A stretch of DNA of 64,000 nt, taken from contig NZ_FTNO01000001.1 of NCBI RefSeq assembly GCF_900156425.1, positions 310,001-374,000 on the forward strand, in the 5' to 3' direction. The first letter of the stretch is position 1. The number at the start of each line of letters is the position of its first letter. Of the stretch, positions 1 to 8,321 are shown piece after piece. The DNA is from Haladaptatus litoreus (lineage in GTDB: Archaea; Halobacteriota; Halobacteria; Halobacteriales; Haladaptataceae). The notes beneath the pieces were generated by a model that saw only the letters and a program-made list of their open reading frames with translations, did no database searches and was not told the DNA's origin. Made by a program: the position numbers and the translations under genes.

Positions 1-1254
1 TCGCTGGCTTTTCCGCTCATCTTCTTCCTCATCTCGGTCGGAGGCGGGTTCACAATCGCCGGGAGCATCCTCGTCGCACAACACACTGGTGCGGGCGGCG
101 ACGAAGAAGCAAGCGCGGTCGCGGGCCAAACGCTTTCGTTCGTCTCCATCATGGCGGTCGGCATCGCCGTCGTTGGCTACTTCCTCGTTGACCCGATGCT
201 TTCGCTTCTGCCCGCGGACGAGCGAACCGCTGCGGTCATCATTCCGATGGCTGCCGACTACATGCGTGTTTTCTTCCTCGGTGCGCCGTTTCTCTTCGGC
301 TTTTTCGTCTTTTCCGCACTCATGCAGGGCTACGGCGAGACGAAACCGCCGATGCGAATCATGGCCGTTAGCGTCCTGATAAATGTGGTTCTCGACCCGA
401 TTTTCATCTTCGGATTGGGGCCGATTCCGGGGATGGAAATCGAGGGTGCAGCGATAGCGACCGTTCTCTCGCGGGGACTTGCGACGATTTTGGGACTGTA
501 CGTCATCTTCGGCACAGACACCGGGCCACAGGTGGAATTACACCACCTCAAGCCGGATTTCGACCGAATTCGCGAAATCGTCAAACTCGGTGTGCCGACC
601 GCGGCAGAACAGTCTACGAGTTCGATGGCGATGGTCATTCTCACAGGTATGGTGGCGACGTTCCCGCCCGCCGTCGTCGCAGCCTATGGACTGGGCAATC
701 GTCTATCCTCGCTCGTTTTCCTGCCCGCGATGGGACTGGGGCAGGCGACCAACACGATGGTCGGACAAAACCTCGGCGCGAAGCGACCCGACCGCGCTGA
801 ACGTTCGGTTCGTCTCGCTGGTGGGTTGGTCGCAGGTGTCATGTTCGTAGTGGCGCTCGTCGCCTTCTTCGTCCCGGAACCGCTCGTTTCGGTGTTCCTC
901 TCCGCCGACGAACCGCGGGTCGCAGAAACCATCAAGCATGGGAGCGACTACCTCCGCATCATGGCTCCCATGTTCGTCTTCATGGGCGTGTTGCAGGTCA
1001 TCCTCGGCGCGTTCCGCGGCGCTGGCAACACCAGAACCGCGCTGGTGTTTTCGATGCTGACGCTGTGGGTCGCCCGCGTTCCCGCGACGTACTACCTCGT
1101 CTTCGTGGAGGGATGGGGGCCGACCGGAATCTGGGTCGCCGTCGCGCTGGGCGATATCGTCGGCGCAATCGCCGCCGTCGCGTGGTTCCTCCGTGGAACG
1201 TGGAAGATGTCGGTCGTCGTGAACACGGAAACGGAACCGACGCTCGGGGATTGA
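1..1254 (+). CDS. MATE family efflux transporter (5' end cut by window)
   Basis: Multidrug and toxin extrusion (MATE) family carrier: an integral membrane antiporter that expels cationic drugs or metabolites using a Na+ or H+ gradient. The frame is open from base 1, so the start lies outside the window; 417 residues are present of a usual 450-500. Visible are many hydrophobic helices and family-like segments such as the QGYGETKPP loop, the polar stretch AAEQSTSS that begins the second half, and GLGQATNTMVGQNLGA, followed by the RGAGNTRTAL repeat of the first-half motif. The two-fold repeat is typical of MATE proteins. The next gene is convergent. Substrate cannot be predicted. Confidence 0.93.
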   Translation, partial: SLAFPLIFFLISVGGGFTIAGSILVAQHTGAGGDEEASAVAGQTLSFVSIMAVGIAVVGYFLVDPMLSLLPADERTAAVIIPMAADYMRVFFLGAPFLFGFFVFSALMQGYGETKPPMRIMAVSVLINVVLDPIFIFGLGPIPGMEIEGAAIATVLSRGLATILGLYVIFGTDTGPQVELHHLKPDFDRIREIVKLGVPTAAEQSTSSMAMVILTGMVATFPPAVVAAYGLGNRLSSLVFLPAMGLGQATNTMVGQNLGAKRPDRAERSVRLAGGLVAGVMFVVALVAFFVPEPLVSVFLSADEPRVAETIKHGSDYLRIMAPMFVFMGVLQVILGAFRGAGNTRTALVFSMLTLWVARVPATYYLVFVEGWGPTGIWVAVALGDIVGAIAAVAWFLRGTWKMSVVVNTETEPTLGD

Positions 1255-1284
1255 ACGGACGAAACGGAAAATCGGCTTTGACGG

Positions 1285-1995
1285 TTACTGCCCGCCGGTC
1301 GCTTTTTCCAACAGTCGCCATTCGCCGTCTTTGCGCGACAACAGACCGCGCCGAACCATCTCGGTCAGCACCTCGTCCAGTCGGTCGGGTTGCGCGATTT
1401 CCATCTGGATGCGCTCTACGTCGTGGTACTCGTTCAAGTAGTGGCGAACGTCCTCGTTCGTGAACACCTCTTGGTCTGCCCTGTCCAGCGCGCCGCTGGT
1501 CACGTCTATCATGTCCTCGATGAAGTTCCACGGGTACACTATCCACGCCCACTCTTCGAGTTTCTCGCCGACGTAGTCGGGGTCGAACTCGCTGGTCTGG
1601 AGCAGTTGGAGCGTCGCCGTTCTGACCTCTCCGGCGTCCCGGTCGGTGACGTACTCTTCGGCGTGTTTGATGGAACCGCCGGTGTCCGCGATGTCGTCGA
1701 TGATGAGAACGTCCTTGCCTTCGACGCTCCCTTCCGGCATCGGGTAGCGAACTTCGGGTTCGCCCGATTTCTGGGCCGTTCCGACGTAATGTTCCATCTT
1801 GAGGCTCGTCAGGTCGTCCAGTCCGAGGAAGTCACAGATGCATCGCCCGGCGAACCACCCGCCGCGCGCGAGTGCGACGATGACATCCGGTTCGAAGTCG
1901 GAGACTTTCACCTGCTCACTCACGTCCCTGCAGAGGCCGTAGATGTAGTCCCAGTTGGTAATCGTGCATTTGAAATCGTCCGGCAGGTCGCTCAT
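1285..1995 (-). CDS. Phosphoribosyltransferase
   Basis: Type I phosphoribosyltransferase fold, 236 aa, soluble. The PRPP-binding signature is visible as VLIIDDIADTGGS near residue 98, preceded by VIVALARGGWFAGR, the phosphate/PPi loop region. The enzyme transfers a ribose-5-phosphate from PRPP to a base. Haloarchaeal proteins of this kind are annotated as purine or xanthine/guanine phosphoribosyltransferases, but the base cannot be read from the sequence. The C-terminal 90 residues (containing DMIDVTSGALD and a helical tail) look like an added domain. It is convergent with the MATE gene and divergent from the protease gene across an AT-rich gap. Confidence 0.88.
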   Translation of the reverse strand: MSDLPDDFKCTITNWDYIYGLCRDVSEQVKVSDFEPDVIVALARGGWFAGRCICDFLGLDDLTSLKMEHYVGTAQKSGEPEVRYPMPEGSVEGKDVLIIDDIADTGGSIKHAEEYVTDRDAGEVRTATLQLLQTSEFDPDYVGEKLEEWAWIVYPWNFIEDMIDVTSGALDRADQEVFTNEDVRHYLNEYHDVERIQMEIAQPDRLDEVLTEMVRRGLLSRKDGEWRLLEKATGGQ

Positions 1996-2169
1996 GCTAC
2001 CGGAGAGTCGCGGCGCGTGCCACTTAACGGTTTACAGGTGGGTTTCGGGTTCCTGCTCGTCATCGCCGATGTGCTCCGGTTTTCAAACGAACCGTACTAT
2101 CCATAATTTTATACTAATATTTAAGGGAATAGTACTTTAGAAGTCGATGCCGAACTAGCAACCATAGCC

Positions 2170-3606
2170 ATGTCCCACACCGAAGACTACGAAGACCTGC
2201 TCGAATGCAAGAACGTCCTCGGCGTCGAGTACGACGACGAGACGAACACCCTCACGGTGTTCGTCTCGCAGAAACTCCCGGATAGCGAACTCGCCGACGA
2301 GGACAACGTGAAACTGCGCGTCTCCGACGTGAACCTCGAAGTTGAGGACGCGGGATTCGAGGAGGAGCGCGATGGATTCGACGCGCTCTCGCGCGTCGAA
2401 TCCATGCCGGAGGCGCAGGCAGACCGACAGGAGCGCCACCGACCGGTCGGCGGCGGCGTCAGCGAAATCAACGCGAAGGAGTCGGCGGCCACCGCCGGAC
2501 CGTACCCCGCCCGAATCACCGACACCTCGACGGCGAACTGGAGCGACGCGGTTTCCGAGGGCGACCTCGTCCGACTGAGCAACAACCACGTTTACGCACG
2601 AATCAACGACGCCGAGTTCGGCGAGCCCATCATCCAACCCTCGCCGACCGACGGCGGGAGCCTTCCGGACGACAAAACTGGCGAACTGCTGGGCTACGTT
2701 ACCGTCGAAGACGGCGCGGTGGTCGATGTTGCGGCGCGGTCTATCGACCCTGAACAGGACTCCGCCGAGTACCACGAACTGGACGACTCGTGGCCGACCA
2801 CCGTCCGGCGCGAGGACTACCGCTCACTGAAAGGAAAGACGGTTACGAAAACCGGGCGAACGACCGGTGTCACGCAGAGCCAAGTCAAGGCCACCAGCGC
2901 GAGCGTCCGGGTTCGGTTCGGCGACGCCGGAACGCTCACCCTCCGCGACCAGTGCATCGCGGGCGCGATGTCGGAGGGCGGCGACAGCGGGTCGCCCGTC
3001 TTCCTCGATTCGTCCGGCGAACTCGTCGGCCTGCTCTTCGCCGGGTCGTCGCGCCAGACGATTTTCAACAAAATCGGCAACGTGGAAGCCGAGTTGGGCG
3101 TCGAACTGTTGACCGACGAACCCGGCGACGGAGATGGAGGAAATGGTAACGGCGGGGACGGCGGTGGAGGAGATGGTGGCAATGGAGGCGGAGACGGCGG
3201 ACGCGGTGGTGGCGATGATGGGACAGGCAATCCCGGCAATGGCGGCGATGACGGCACCGGCGGTGGTGGAGGTGGCGGGGACGATTCAGCCACCTACCGA
3301 GAGACGCTTTCCGAAACCGTCTCTGTCGCGGTCGGAACGCCGCAACTCTCGCTGGTGTCCTTCTCGATTTCGGGGTCACCCTCGCCCGGCGAACAGGTTT
3401 CGGCGACCGCGCGAGTGTCCGGCAGTGCGAAAGGAACGGCATGGTTATCCGTCGATGGCGACCGAACCACGTTTGAATTGGCCGAAGAGCATGTCCGCGG
3501 CAATCGGTATCTCCGAAACGTTCGGTTGACGTTCACTGTTCCCGACTCCGCTGGTGATGCGTTCGACGTGGACGTAGACGGTGGCTACGTTCTCAACAGC
3601 GAGTAG
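2170..3606 (+). CDS. Trypsin-like serine protease with Gly-rich linker and C-terminal beta domain
   Basis: 478 aa. Residues about 1-310 resemble a chymotrypsin-fold serine protease: likely triad His140 in LSNNHVYAR, Asp186 in VVDVAAR and Ser273 in GGDSGSP. Residues about 319-371 are almost pure Gly/Asp/Asn, a flexible linker. The last 105 residues are a beta-rich module of alternating hydrophobic and Thr/Ser residues (LSLVSFSISG, ATARVSG) of unknown role. There is no Tat or Sec signal peptide and no membrane anchor, which is odd for a linker and beta module of the kind seen on secreted proteins. The proteolytic assignment rests on the triad; a substrate is not evident. An AT-rich TATA-like stretch lies near 2115-2125 upstream. 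Confidence 0.82.
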   Translation: MSHTEDYEDLLECKNVLGVEYDDETNTLTVFVSQKLPDSELADEDNVKLRVSDVNLEVEDAGFEEERDGFDALSRVESMPEAQADRQERHRPVGGGVSEINAKESAATAGPYPARITDTSTANWSDAVSEGDLVRLSNNHVYARINDAEFGEPIIQPSPTDGGSLPDDKTGELLGYVTVEDGAVVDVAARSIDPEQDSAEYHELDDSWPTTVRREDYRSLKGKTVTKTGRTTGVTQSQVKATSASVRVRFGDAGTLTLRDQCIAGAMSEGGDSGSPVFLDSSGELVGLLFAGSSRQTIFNKIGNVEAELGVELLTDEPGDGDGGNGNGGDGGGGDGGNGGGDGGRGGGDDGTGNPGNGGDDGTGGGGGGGDDSATYRETLSETVSVAVGTPQLSLVSFSISGSPSPGEQVSATARVSGSAKGTAWLSVDGDRTTFELAEEHVRGNRYLRNVRLTFTVPDSAGDAFDVDVDGGYVLNSE

Positions 3607-4046
3607 TTGGGGTTCGGTCTTTTTGCGGATTTTCACAGTTCGATGGTTTTTGAAGATCGTTTCGAGGAAGCGGTTGGATGGATTTTATTGGGAAGAGTTT
3701 GTTTCCGAGTCGCTAGCTGTTGCCGACTCCAAGTACCGCCTCCGCACTACAACGGGCCACTCTCTCCCCAACTGATTCCCGCCACTCGTTTCAGTCGTTC
3801 TGGTCATCCGCTGTCAGAGCAAGTTCTGACAAGCCATTCGCTCGCTTCTCTGTTGCTCACGAAGACCTCGCGCCATGGCGGTTGGTTGGTGTCGTGACTT
3901 GCAACCGACAAACCTCTACCAATCTCCCGTTCGTATCGCTGATTTCGTCTTGGCGTCCGTACGTCGTCACCAGTTCCTAACCTCATTCTCGAACCACCAA
4001 ACTGTCGAACGCAGAATTAAACCCACCAGCAACCAACCACTCCGAC
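3607..4046. other. 440-base gene-free stretch
   Basis: No convincing gene. The small open frames here have no family-like features and lack a promoter match. It contains one hairpin (arms 3812-3818 and 3825-3831, 6-base loop) and a CTAG site at 3713. The last part before 4047 carries the promoter of the phzF-like gene, including an AT-rich stretch around 4012-4024. Confidence 0.5.
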
Positions 4047-4949
4047 ATGCAAACAGTCAGAACCCTCCTCGTGGACGCCTTCACTGACGAACCGCTGGCC
4101 GGAAACGCGGCGGGCGTCGTCCCGAACGCGGACGACCTAACCGACGACCAGATGCAGGCCATCGCCCGTGAACTTTCTGTCAGCGAGACGGCCTTCTTTT
4201 CGGAAAGCGAGGAGGCAGACCGCAGGGTTCGGTTCTTCACCCCGTCCACGGAAATCGACCTTTGCGGCCACGCGACTATCGCATCGCACGTTCACCTGCT
4301 GGAGGACGGCGAACTGTCGCCGGGGACGCACACCCTCGAAACGGAAGTCGGCGTGCTGGACATCGAGGTGGAGGAAAACCACACGGTCTGGATGAGCCAA
4401 AACGAACCGGAAATCGAACCGGTCGAACTCGAATACGACCGAGTCGGCACTGCGCTCGGCATCGACCCGGCGGCGCTTCAGGACGTTGGCGCGGATATCC
4501 CGATGGCTGTGTCTTCGACCGGCCTGCCGTATCTCGTGATTCCAGTCAACTTCCTCGAACACCTCGGCGGCGCGGAGCCGGATATAGCGACGGTCGAGCA
4601 ACTGTGCGAGGAAGTCGGCGCGGTCGGAATCTACGCCTTCTCCTTCGACGCCATCGACGCCGAATCGACGCTCCACGGGCGGATGTTTGCCCCGCTAGCC
4701 GGGATTCCGGAAGACCCGGTTACCGGAACCGCCAGCGGCGCGGTCGGTGCCTTCCTGCGCGAAACAGACGCCTTCGACGAGTTCCCCGAGGAACTGCGAC
4801 TGGAACAGGGGCATTTTCTCGACCGACCCGGGTACGTTCGCGTGCGTGCGACTGAAGATAGCGTAAGGGTCGGTGGCCGGGCGACGACCGCACTCGATGG
4901 CCAGTTGGTCGTTCCCGAATCGGAGGACGATGGAATCATCGAGTGTTGA
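4047..4949 (+). CDS. PhzF family isomerase/epimerase
   Basis: 300 aa, the usual size for the PhzF family of diaminopimelate-epimerase-fold proteins, which catalyse proton shifts on small acids; PhzF itself acts in phenazine synthesis but most members have unknown substrates. Motifs: FTDEPLAGNAAGVV at residues 12-25, the catalytic Glu47 in ELSVSETAFF, the CGHATIA loop near residue 72, and EDPVTGTASGAVGAFL near residue 225. No phenazine genes are nearby, so a phenazine role is not implied. The next gene (KTSC) is convergent and begins only 6 bases from this stop. Confidence 0.92.
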   Translation: MQTVRTLLVDAFTDEPLAGNAAGVVPNADDLTDDQMQAIARELSVSETAFFSESEEADRRVRFFTPSTEIDLCGHATIASHVHLLEDGELSPGTHTLETEVGVLDIEVEENHTVWMSQNEPEIEPVELEYDRVGTALGIDPAALQDVGADIPMAVSSTGLPYLVIPVNFLEHLGGAEPDIATVEQLCEEVGAVGIYAFSFDAIDAESTLHGRMFAPLAGIPEDPVTGTASGAVGAFLRETDAFDEFPEELRLEQGHFLDRPGYVRVRATEDSVRVGGRATTALDGQLVVPESEDDGIIEC

Positions 4950-4955
4950 CAACTT

Positions 4956-5153
4956 CTATCGAATCCGCCGATAGTCGTACTTGCCTCGGATGTTCTCGTG
5001 GAAGTACGACCCGTGCGACCGGGCGCTGAGCAGTTCCTGATAGACCGCCTGCGGAACGTCCGCGTACCGGTAGACGCCGCCGCTGTGAAACTCGATTTCG
5101 AGCGTTTCGTCGTCGGTATCGTAGCCGACGCTCGCCAGATTGGAGGAAGCCAC
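4956..5153 (-). CDS. KTSC domain protein
   Basis: 65 aa, essentially a single KTSC domain: SSNLASVGYD, LEIEFHSGGVYRYADVP and SARSHGSYFHENIRGKY follow the domain pattern through its C-terminal Tyr. KTSC domains occur alone or fused to lysyl-tRNA synthetase-like or nuclease proteins and have been linked to RNA or nucleic-acid handling; the role of the solo form is unknown. The only start is GTG at 5153. Reading upstream in the same frame shows residues GYVPYEKLEC with no stop until a TAG 48 bases before the GTG, which look like the tail of the neighbouring broken gene (see finding). Confidence 0.88.
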   Translation of the reverse strand: MASSNLASVGYDTDDETLEIEFHSGGVYRYADVPQAVYQELLSARSHGSYFHENIRGKYDYRRIR

Positions 5154-5166
5154 GGGAGTTCGCGTC

Positions 5167-5307
5167 TCAACTACGCACTCTAATTTTTCGTACGGAACGT
5201 ATCCAACTACACCTGTTCCCTATTTTGAGCACGATTCCGCGGTTCGTTTCCTCGAAGTCGTCGCACTCGACTTGTTCGCCGCCGTGAATGCGTGCTTTCA
5301 TCATCAT
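5167..5307 (-). pseudogene. Frameshifted small haloarchaeal protein upstream of the KTSC gene
   Basis: From ATG 5307 the reading begins MMMKARIHGGEQVECDDFEE and runs to GIVLK, then loses family similarity and stops at 5167. Another small gene in this window (40894-41064) encodes the same pattern: GEQIRCADYE, then GVRL, then LLAFVPF. Here the matching last part, VVGYVPYEKLEC, is found in the next frame at about 5170-5210. Removing one G from the GGG run near 5225 would give GIVLKIGTGVVGYVPYEKLEC in one frame, and that frame continues into the KTSC gene. So this is either a one-base insertion in a small gene (or a former fusion) or a sequencing error. Function of the family is unknown. An earlier in-frame ATG at about 5352 is possible. 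Confidence 0.6.
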
Positions 5308-5475
5308 GGACACGACTCCGACGTTCCTCAAACTATCGGGGGTCATAACTATGCTGTAAGTTATACATTGGAAAAGAAAACTATATGAATATCCTCTGCG
5401 TCTATTAGGACGCGCCACATCGGACGGTTCCTTTCCTGTTCTCTTCGCGATACTGTTCGAGTGGTCGTGAGCACC

Positions 5476-5805
5476 ATGACCGATAGCAATCCAACGAAGA
5501 GTGCTGAACAGTCCACGCGCTCTGCGCGTGAGGTATCCCAATTGTTCGATTCGATGAAACGACCGGAACGCCGGAGTGTACTGTTGTATCTCCACGAATC
5601 GGACAGTGAGAAAATCGACGTAGACGAACTCTGCGAACACGTCTCGAATCAGGTGGCGAAAGACGAAACGACCGTTCGACGGTTACTTTACCATTGGCAC
5701 TTGCCCAAACTGGCGGATTTGGACTGTGTTCGGTACGATACGGAACGGGGTGTCGTTAGTTCGCTGCCACGCGCCGCCGAATTTCTCGACCGGTTCGGTG
5801 AATAA
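5476..5805 (+). CDS. Winged-helix DNA-binding protein (haloarchaeal)
   Basis: 109 aa. Residues about 15-95 form a predicted winged helix: FDSMKRPERRSVLLYLHE (helix 1), then an acidic loop, helix 2/3 around ELCEHVSNQVAKDETTVRRLLYHWHLPKL, and a wing DCVRYDTERGVVSS. This resembles the large haloarchaeal family of small winged-helix regulators. GTG codons at 5461 and 5467 would add five residues; ATG 5476 is preferred because the preceding residues are not family-like. It stands alone between divergent small genes and the PEP synthase gene; its target is unknown. Confidence 0.8.
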   Translation: MTDSNPTKSAEQSTRSAREVSQLFDSMKRPERRSVLLYLHESDSEKIDVDELCEHVSNQVAKDETTVRRLLYHWHLPKLADLDCVRYDTERGVVSSLPRAAEFLDRFGE

Positions 5806-5889
5806 TCGACGGCGAAATCACGGCTTCTACTGCTATTCTAAAGTATATTCGGTTCCGAGTTACTTTTCTCGGCAACTTTGGTCGGAACA

Positions 5890-5897
5890 TTCTTTAT
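5890..5897 (+). promoter_or_regulatory. TATA box of ppsA
   Basis: The sequence TTCTTTATGT lies about 30 bases before ATG 5925, the spacing expected when the transcript starts at or just before the start codon, as is common in haloarchaea. This also supports ATG 5925 over the in-frame GTG at 5898. Confidence 0.55.
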
Positions 5898-5924
5898 GTG
5901 TCTGCTTGTCTCCACCCATACGCA

Positions 5925-8225
5925 ATGGTTGTACTCTGGCTGGACGAAATCAGCGCAAACGACCTCGAACTGGTGGGTGGCAAAGGTGCGTCACTCGGTG
6001 AACTCACCGGGGCGGACCTCCCCGTCCCACCGGGATTCGTCGTGACTGCCGGAACCTACCGGGAGTTCATCGAGGAAACCGGCATCGCGGAGGAGTTGTT
6101 CGAGGCTGTAGACGTTGACACTGAAGATTCTGCGGCACTGGCGGACGCCGAGGCGCGCGCGGAAGAACTCATTCTCGGCACCGAGATTCCCGAAGAGATG
6201 CGACAGGGAATCCTCGACGCATATGACAATCTAGACGACGGCAAAGCGTTCGTCGCGGTTCGGTCTTCCGCGACGGCGGAAGACCTCCCCGACGCTTCGT
6301 TCGCGGGGCAACAGGAAACGTTCCTCAACATCACCCGCGAAGACCTCATCGAACGCGTGAAACAGTGTTGGGCGTCGCTGTTCACCCAGCGGGCGATTTA
6401 CTACCGGCAGGAGAAGGGCTTCGACCACGAAATCGTGGACATCGCGGTTGTCATCCAGCGCATGGTGGACGCAGAAAAGAGCGGCGTCATGTTCACCAGC
6501 CACCCTTCGACCGGCGACAAGAAAATCATCATCGAGGCGGCGTGGGGACTCGGCGAGGCGGTCGTCTCGGGGTCGGTTTCCCCGGACAACTACGTCGTTG
6601 ACCGCGCTTCCAACACGACGGAAGACATCACCATCGCCGACAAGAAGATGATGCACACGAAGGACGCGAAAACCGGCGAGACGGTCGAACGCAAGGTTCC
6701 GGACGACAAGCGGAACGCGCGTGTGCTCTCCGAAGCCGACATCAATCGCCTCGTGGAACTCGGCGAAGAGGTCGAAGACCACTACGGAACCCCGCAGGAC
6801 GTGGAGTGGGCGATGGTCGGCGACGACGTGTTCATGCTCCAATCGCGGCCAATCACGACGATTAGCGACAACGGGTCTATCGAAGCCGAAGTGAACGAAG
6901 GCGTCGCCGACGGAAGCGGTGCGGTGCAGACCGAGAAAGGCGGCAGTCAGGAAGTCCTCGTGAATGGACTGGGCGCGAGTCCCGGTATTGCCAGCGGCCC
7001 GGCACAAACCGTGACGAAACTCGACCAACTGGACAAGGTGGGCGAGGGCGACATCATCGTCACGGAGATGACGACCCCGGACATGGTGCCCGCGATGAAA
7101 CGCGCCGCGGGCATCATCACGGACGAAGGCGGTATGACCAGCCACGCCGCCATCGTTTCACGCGAACTCGGCGTCCCCGCAGTCGTCGGTTCCAGCAACG
7201 CGACGGACACGCTCGAAGACGGCCAAGTCATCACGTTGGACGGCGACAAGGGAACCGTCCGCGAGGGCAAACCCGAGAAAGAACAGGGACAGGAGCGCGA
7301 ACCAATCGAGGACGCCCGCCCGAAGACGCCCGTCAAACCGATGACTGCGACGGAGGTCAAGGTGAACGTGTCCATTCCGGAGGCCGCAGAACGCGCCGCC
7401 GCGACCGGTGCCGACGGCGTCGGCCTGCTCCGAATGGAGCACATGATTCTCTCGACCAACAAGACGCCCGCGAAGTACATCGAAGACCACGGCGTCGATG
7501 CCTACGTCGAGGAAATCGTGGAGGGAATCCGCGGCGTTGCAGAAGAGTTCTACCCGCGTCCAGTCCGCGTTCGAACCCTCGACGCGCCGACGGACGAGTT
7601 CCGCCAACTGCAAGGTGGCGAGCACGAACCGGACGAACACAACCCGATGCTCGGCTGGCGCGGCATCCGCCGCAGTCTCGACAAGCCGGACGTGTTCCAG
7701 CACGAACTCGACGCCTTCCGCGAACTGTACGAGATGGGCTACGACAACGTCGAACTCATGCTTCCCCTCGTCAACGACGCGGAGGACGTGCTTCGCGCCC
7801 GGCGCCTCATCGCGGAATCCGGAATCGACCCCGACAAGCGCACGTGGGGTGTGATGATTGAGACGCCCGCCAGCGCGCTCCAAATAGACGATATGGCCGA
7901 GGCGGGTATCGACTTCGCCAGTTTCGGGACGAACGACCTCACCCAGTACACGCTGGCGGTTGACCGCAACAACGAGAACGTTGCCGGGCGGTTCGACGAA
8001 CTCCACCCCGCCGTCCTCGAACTCATCGGGCAAACCATCGACTGCTGTCGTGACCACGACATCAACACCAGCATCTGCGGACAAGCCGGGTCGAAACCGG
8101 AGATGGTTCGCTTCCTCGTCAACCGCGGTGTCTCGTCCATCTCGGCCAACATCGACGCGGTACGCGACGTACAACACGAAGTGAAACGCGTCGAGCAGAA
8201 GTTGATGCTCGATTCGGTTCGCTAA
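5925..8225 (+). CDS. ppsA: Phosphoenolpyruvate synthase (pyruvate, water dikinase)
   Basis: 766 aa, usual length. Converts pyruvate, ATP and water to PEP, AMP and phosphate for gluconeogenesis. Three domains are visible in order: N-terminal nucleotide-binding domain (VGGKGASLGEL near residue 20; VRSSATAEDLPDASFAGQQE near 110), central phosphohistidine domain with the catalytic His407 in GGMTSHAAIV, and C-terminal PEP/pyruvate-binding TIM barrel ending in TNDLTQYTL and ICGQAGSKPE, with the catalytic Cys718. All key residues are present. An acidic 40-residue linker follows the His domain. The gene is monocistronic with its own TATA box; pyruvate kinase, working in the opposite direction, is 7 kb downstream. 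Confidence 0.97.
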   Translation: MVVLWLDEISANDLELVGGKGASLGELTGADLPVPPGFVVTAGTYREFIEETGIAEELFEAVDVDTEDSAALADAEARAEELILGTEIPEEMRQGILDAYDNLDDGKAFVAVRSSATAEDLPDASFAGQQETFLNITREDLIERVKQCWASLFTQRAIYYRQEKGFDHEIVDIAVVIQRMVDAEKSGVMFTSHPSTGDKKIIIEAAWGLGEAVVSGSVSPDNYVVDRASNTTEDITIADKKMMHTKDAKTGETVERKVPDDKRNARVLSEADINRLVELGEEVEDHYGTPQDVEWAMVGDDVFMLQSRPITTISDNGSIEAEVNEGVADGSGAVQTEKGGSQEVLVNGLGASPGIASGPAQTVTKLDQLDKVGEGDIIVTEMTTPDMVPAMKRAAGIITDEGGMTSHAAIVSRELGVPAVVGSSNATDTLEDGQVITLDGDKGTVREGKPEKEQGQEREPIEDARPKTPVKPMTATEVKVNVSIPEAAERAAATGADGVGLLRMEHMILSTNKTPAKYIEDHGVDAYVEEIVEGIRGVAEEFYPRPVRVRTLDAPTDEFRQLQGGEHEPDEHNPMLGWRGIRRSLDKPDVFQHELDAFRELYEMGYDNVELMLPLVNDAEDVLRARRLIAESGIDPDKRTWGVMIETPASALQIDDMAEAGIDFASFGTNDLTQYTLAVDRNNENVAGRFDELHPAVLELIGQTIDCCRDHDINTSICGQAGSKPEMVRFLVNRGVSSISANIDAVRDVQHEVKRVEQKLMLDSVR

Positions 8226-8321
8226 TCGGTTCTCTTTCGTTCCTCCCCTACCGTTTCGGAACGAAACTTCATACTCTACCTTTCAGTTTAAGCGCATCCG
8301 TAGCCTCTGCTATCTGGGGGA

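Noticed and set aside
3121-3290. Tandem GGN/GGD repeats as a possible DNA repeat array
   Set aside because: They encode the Gly/Asp linker of the protease in frame and have no spacer pattern.
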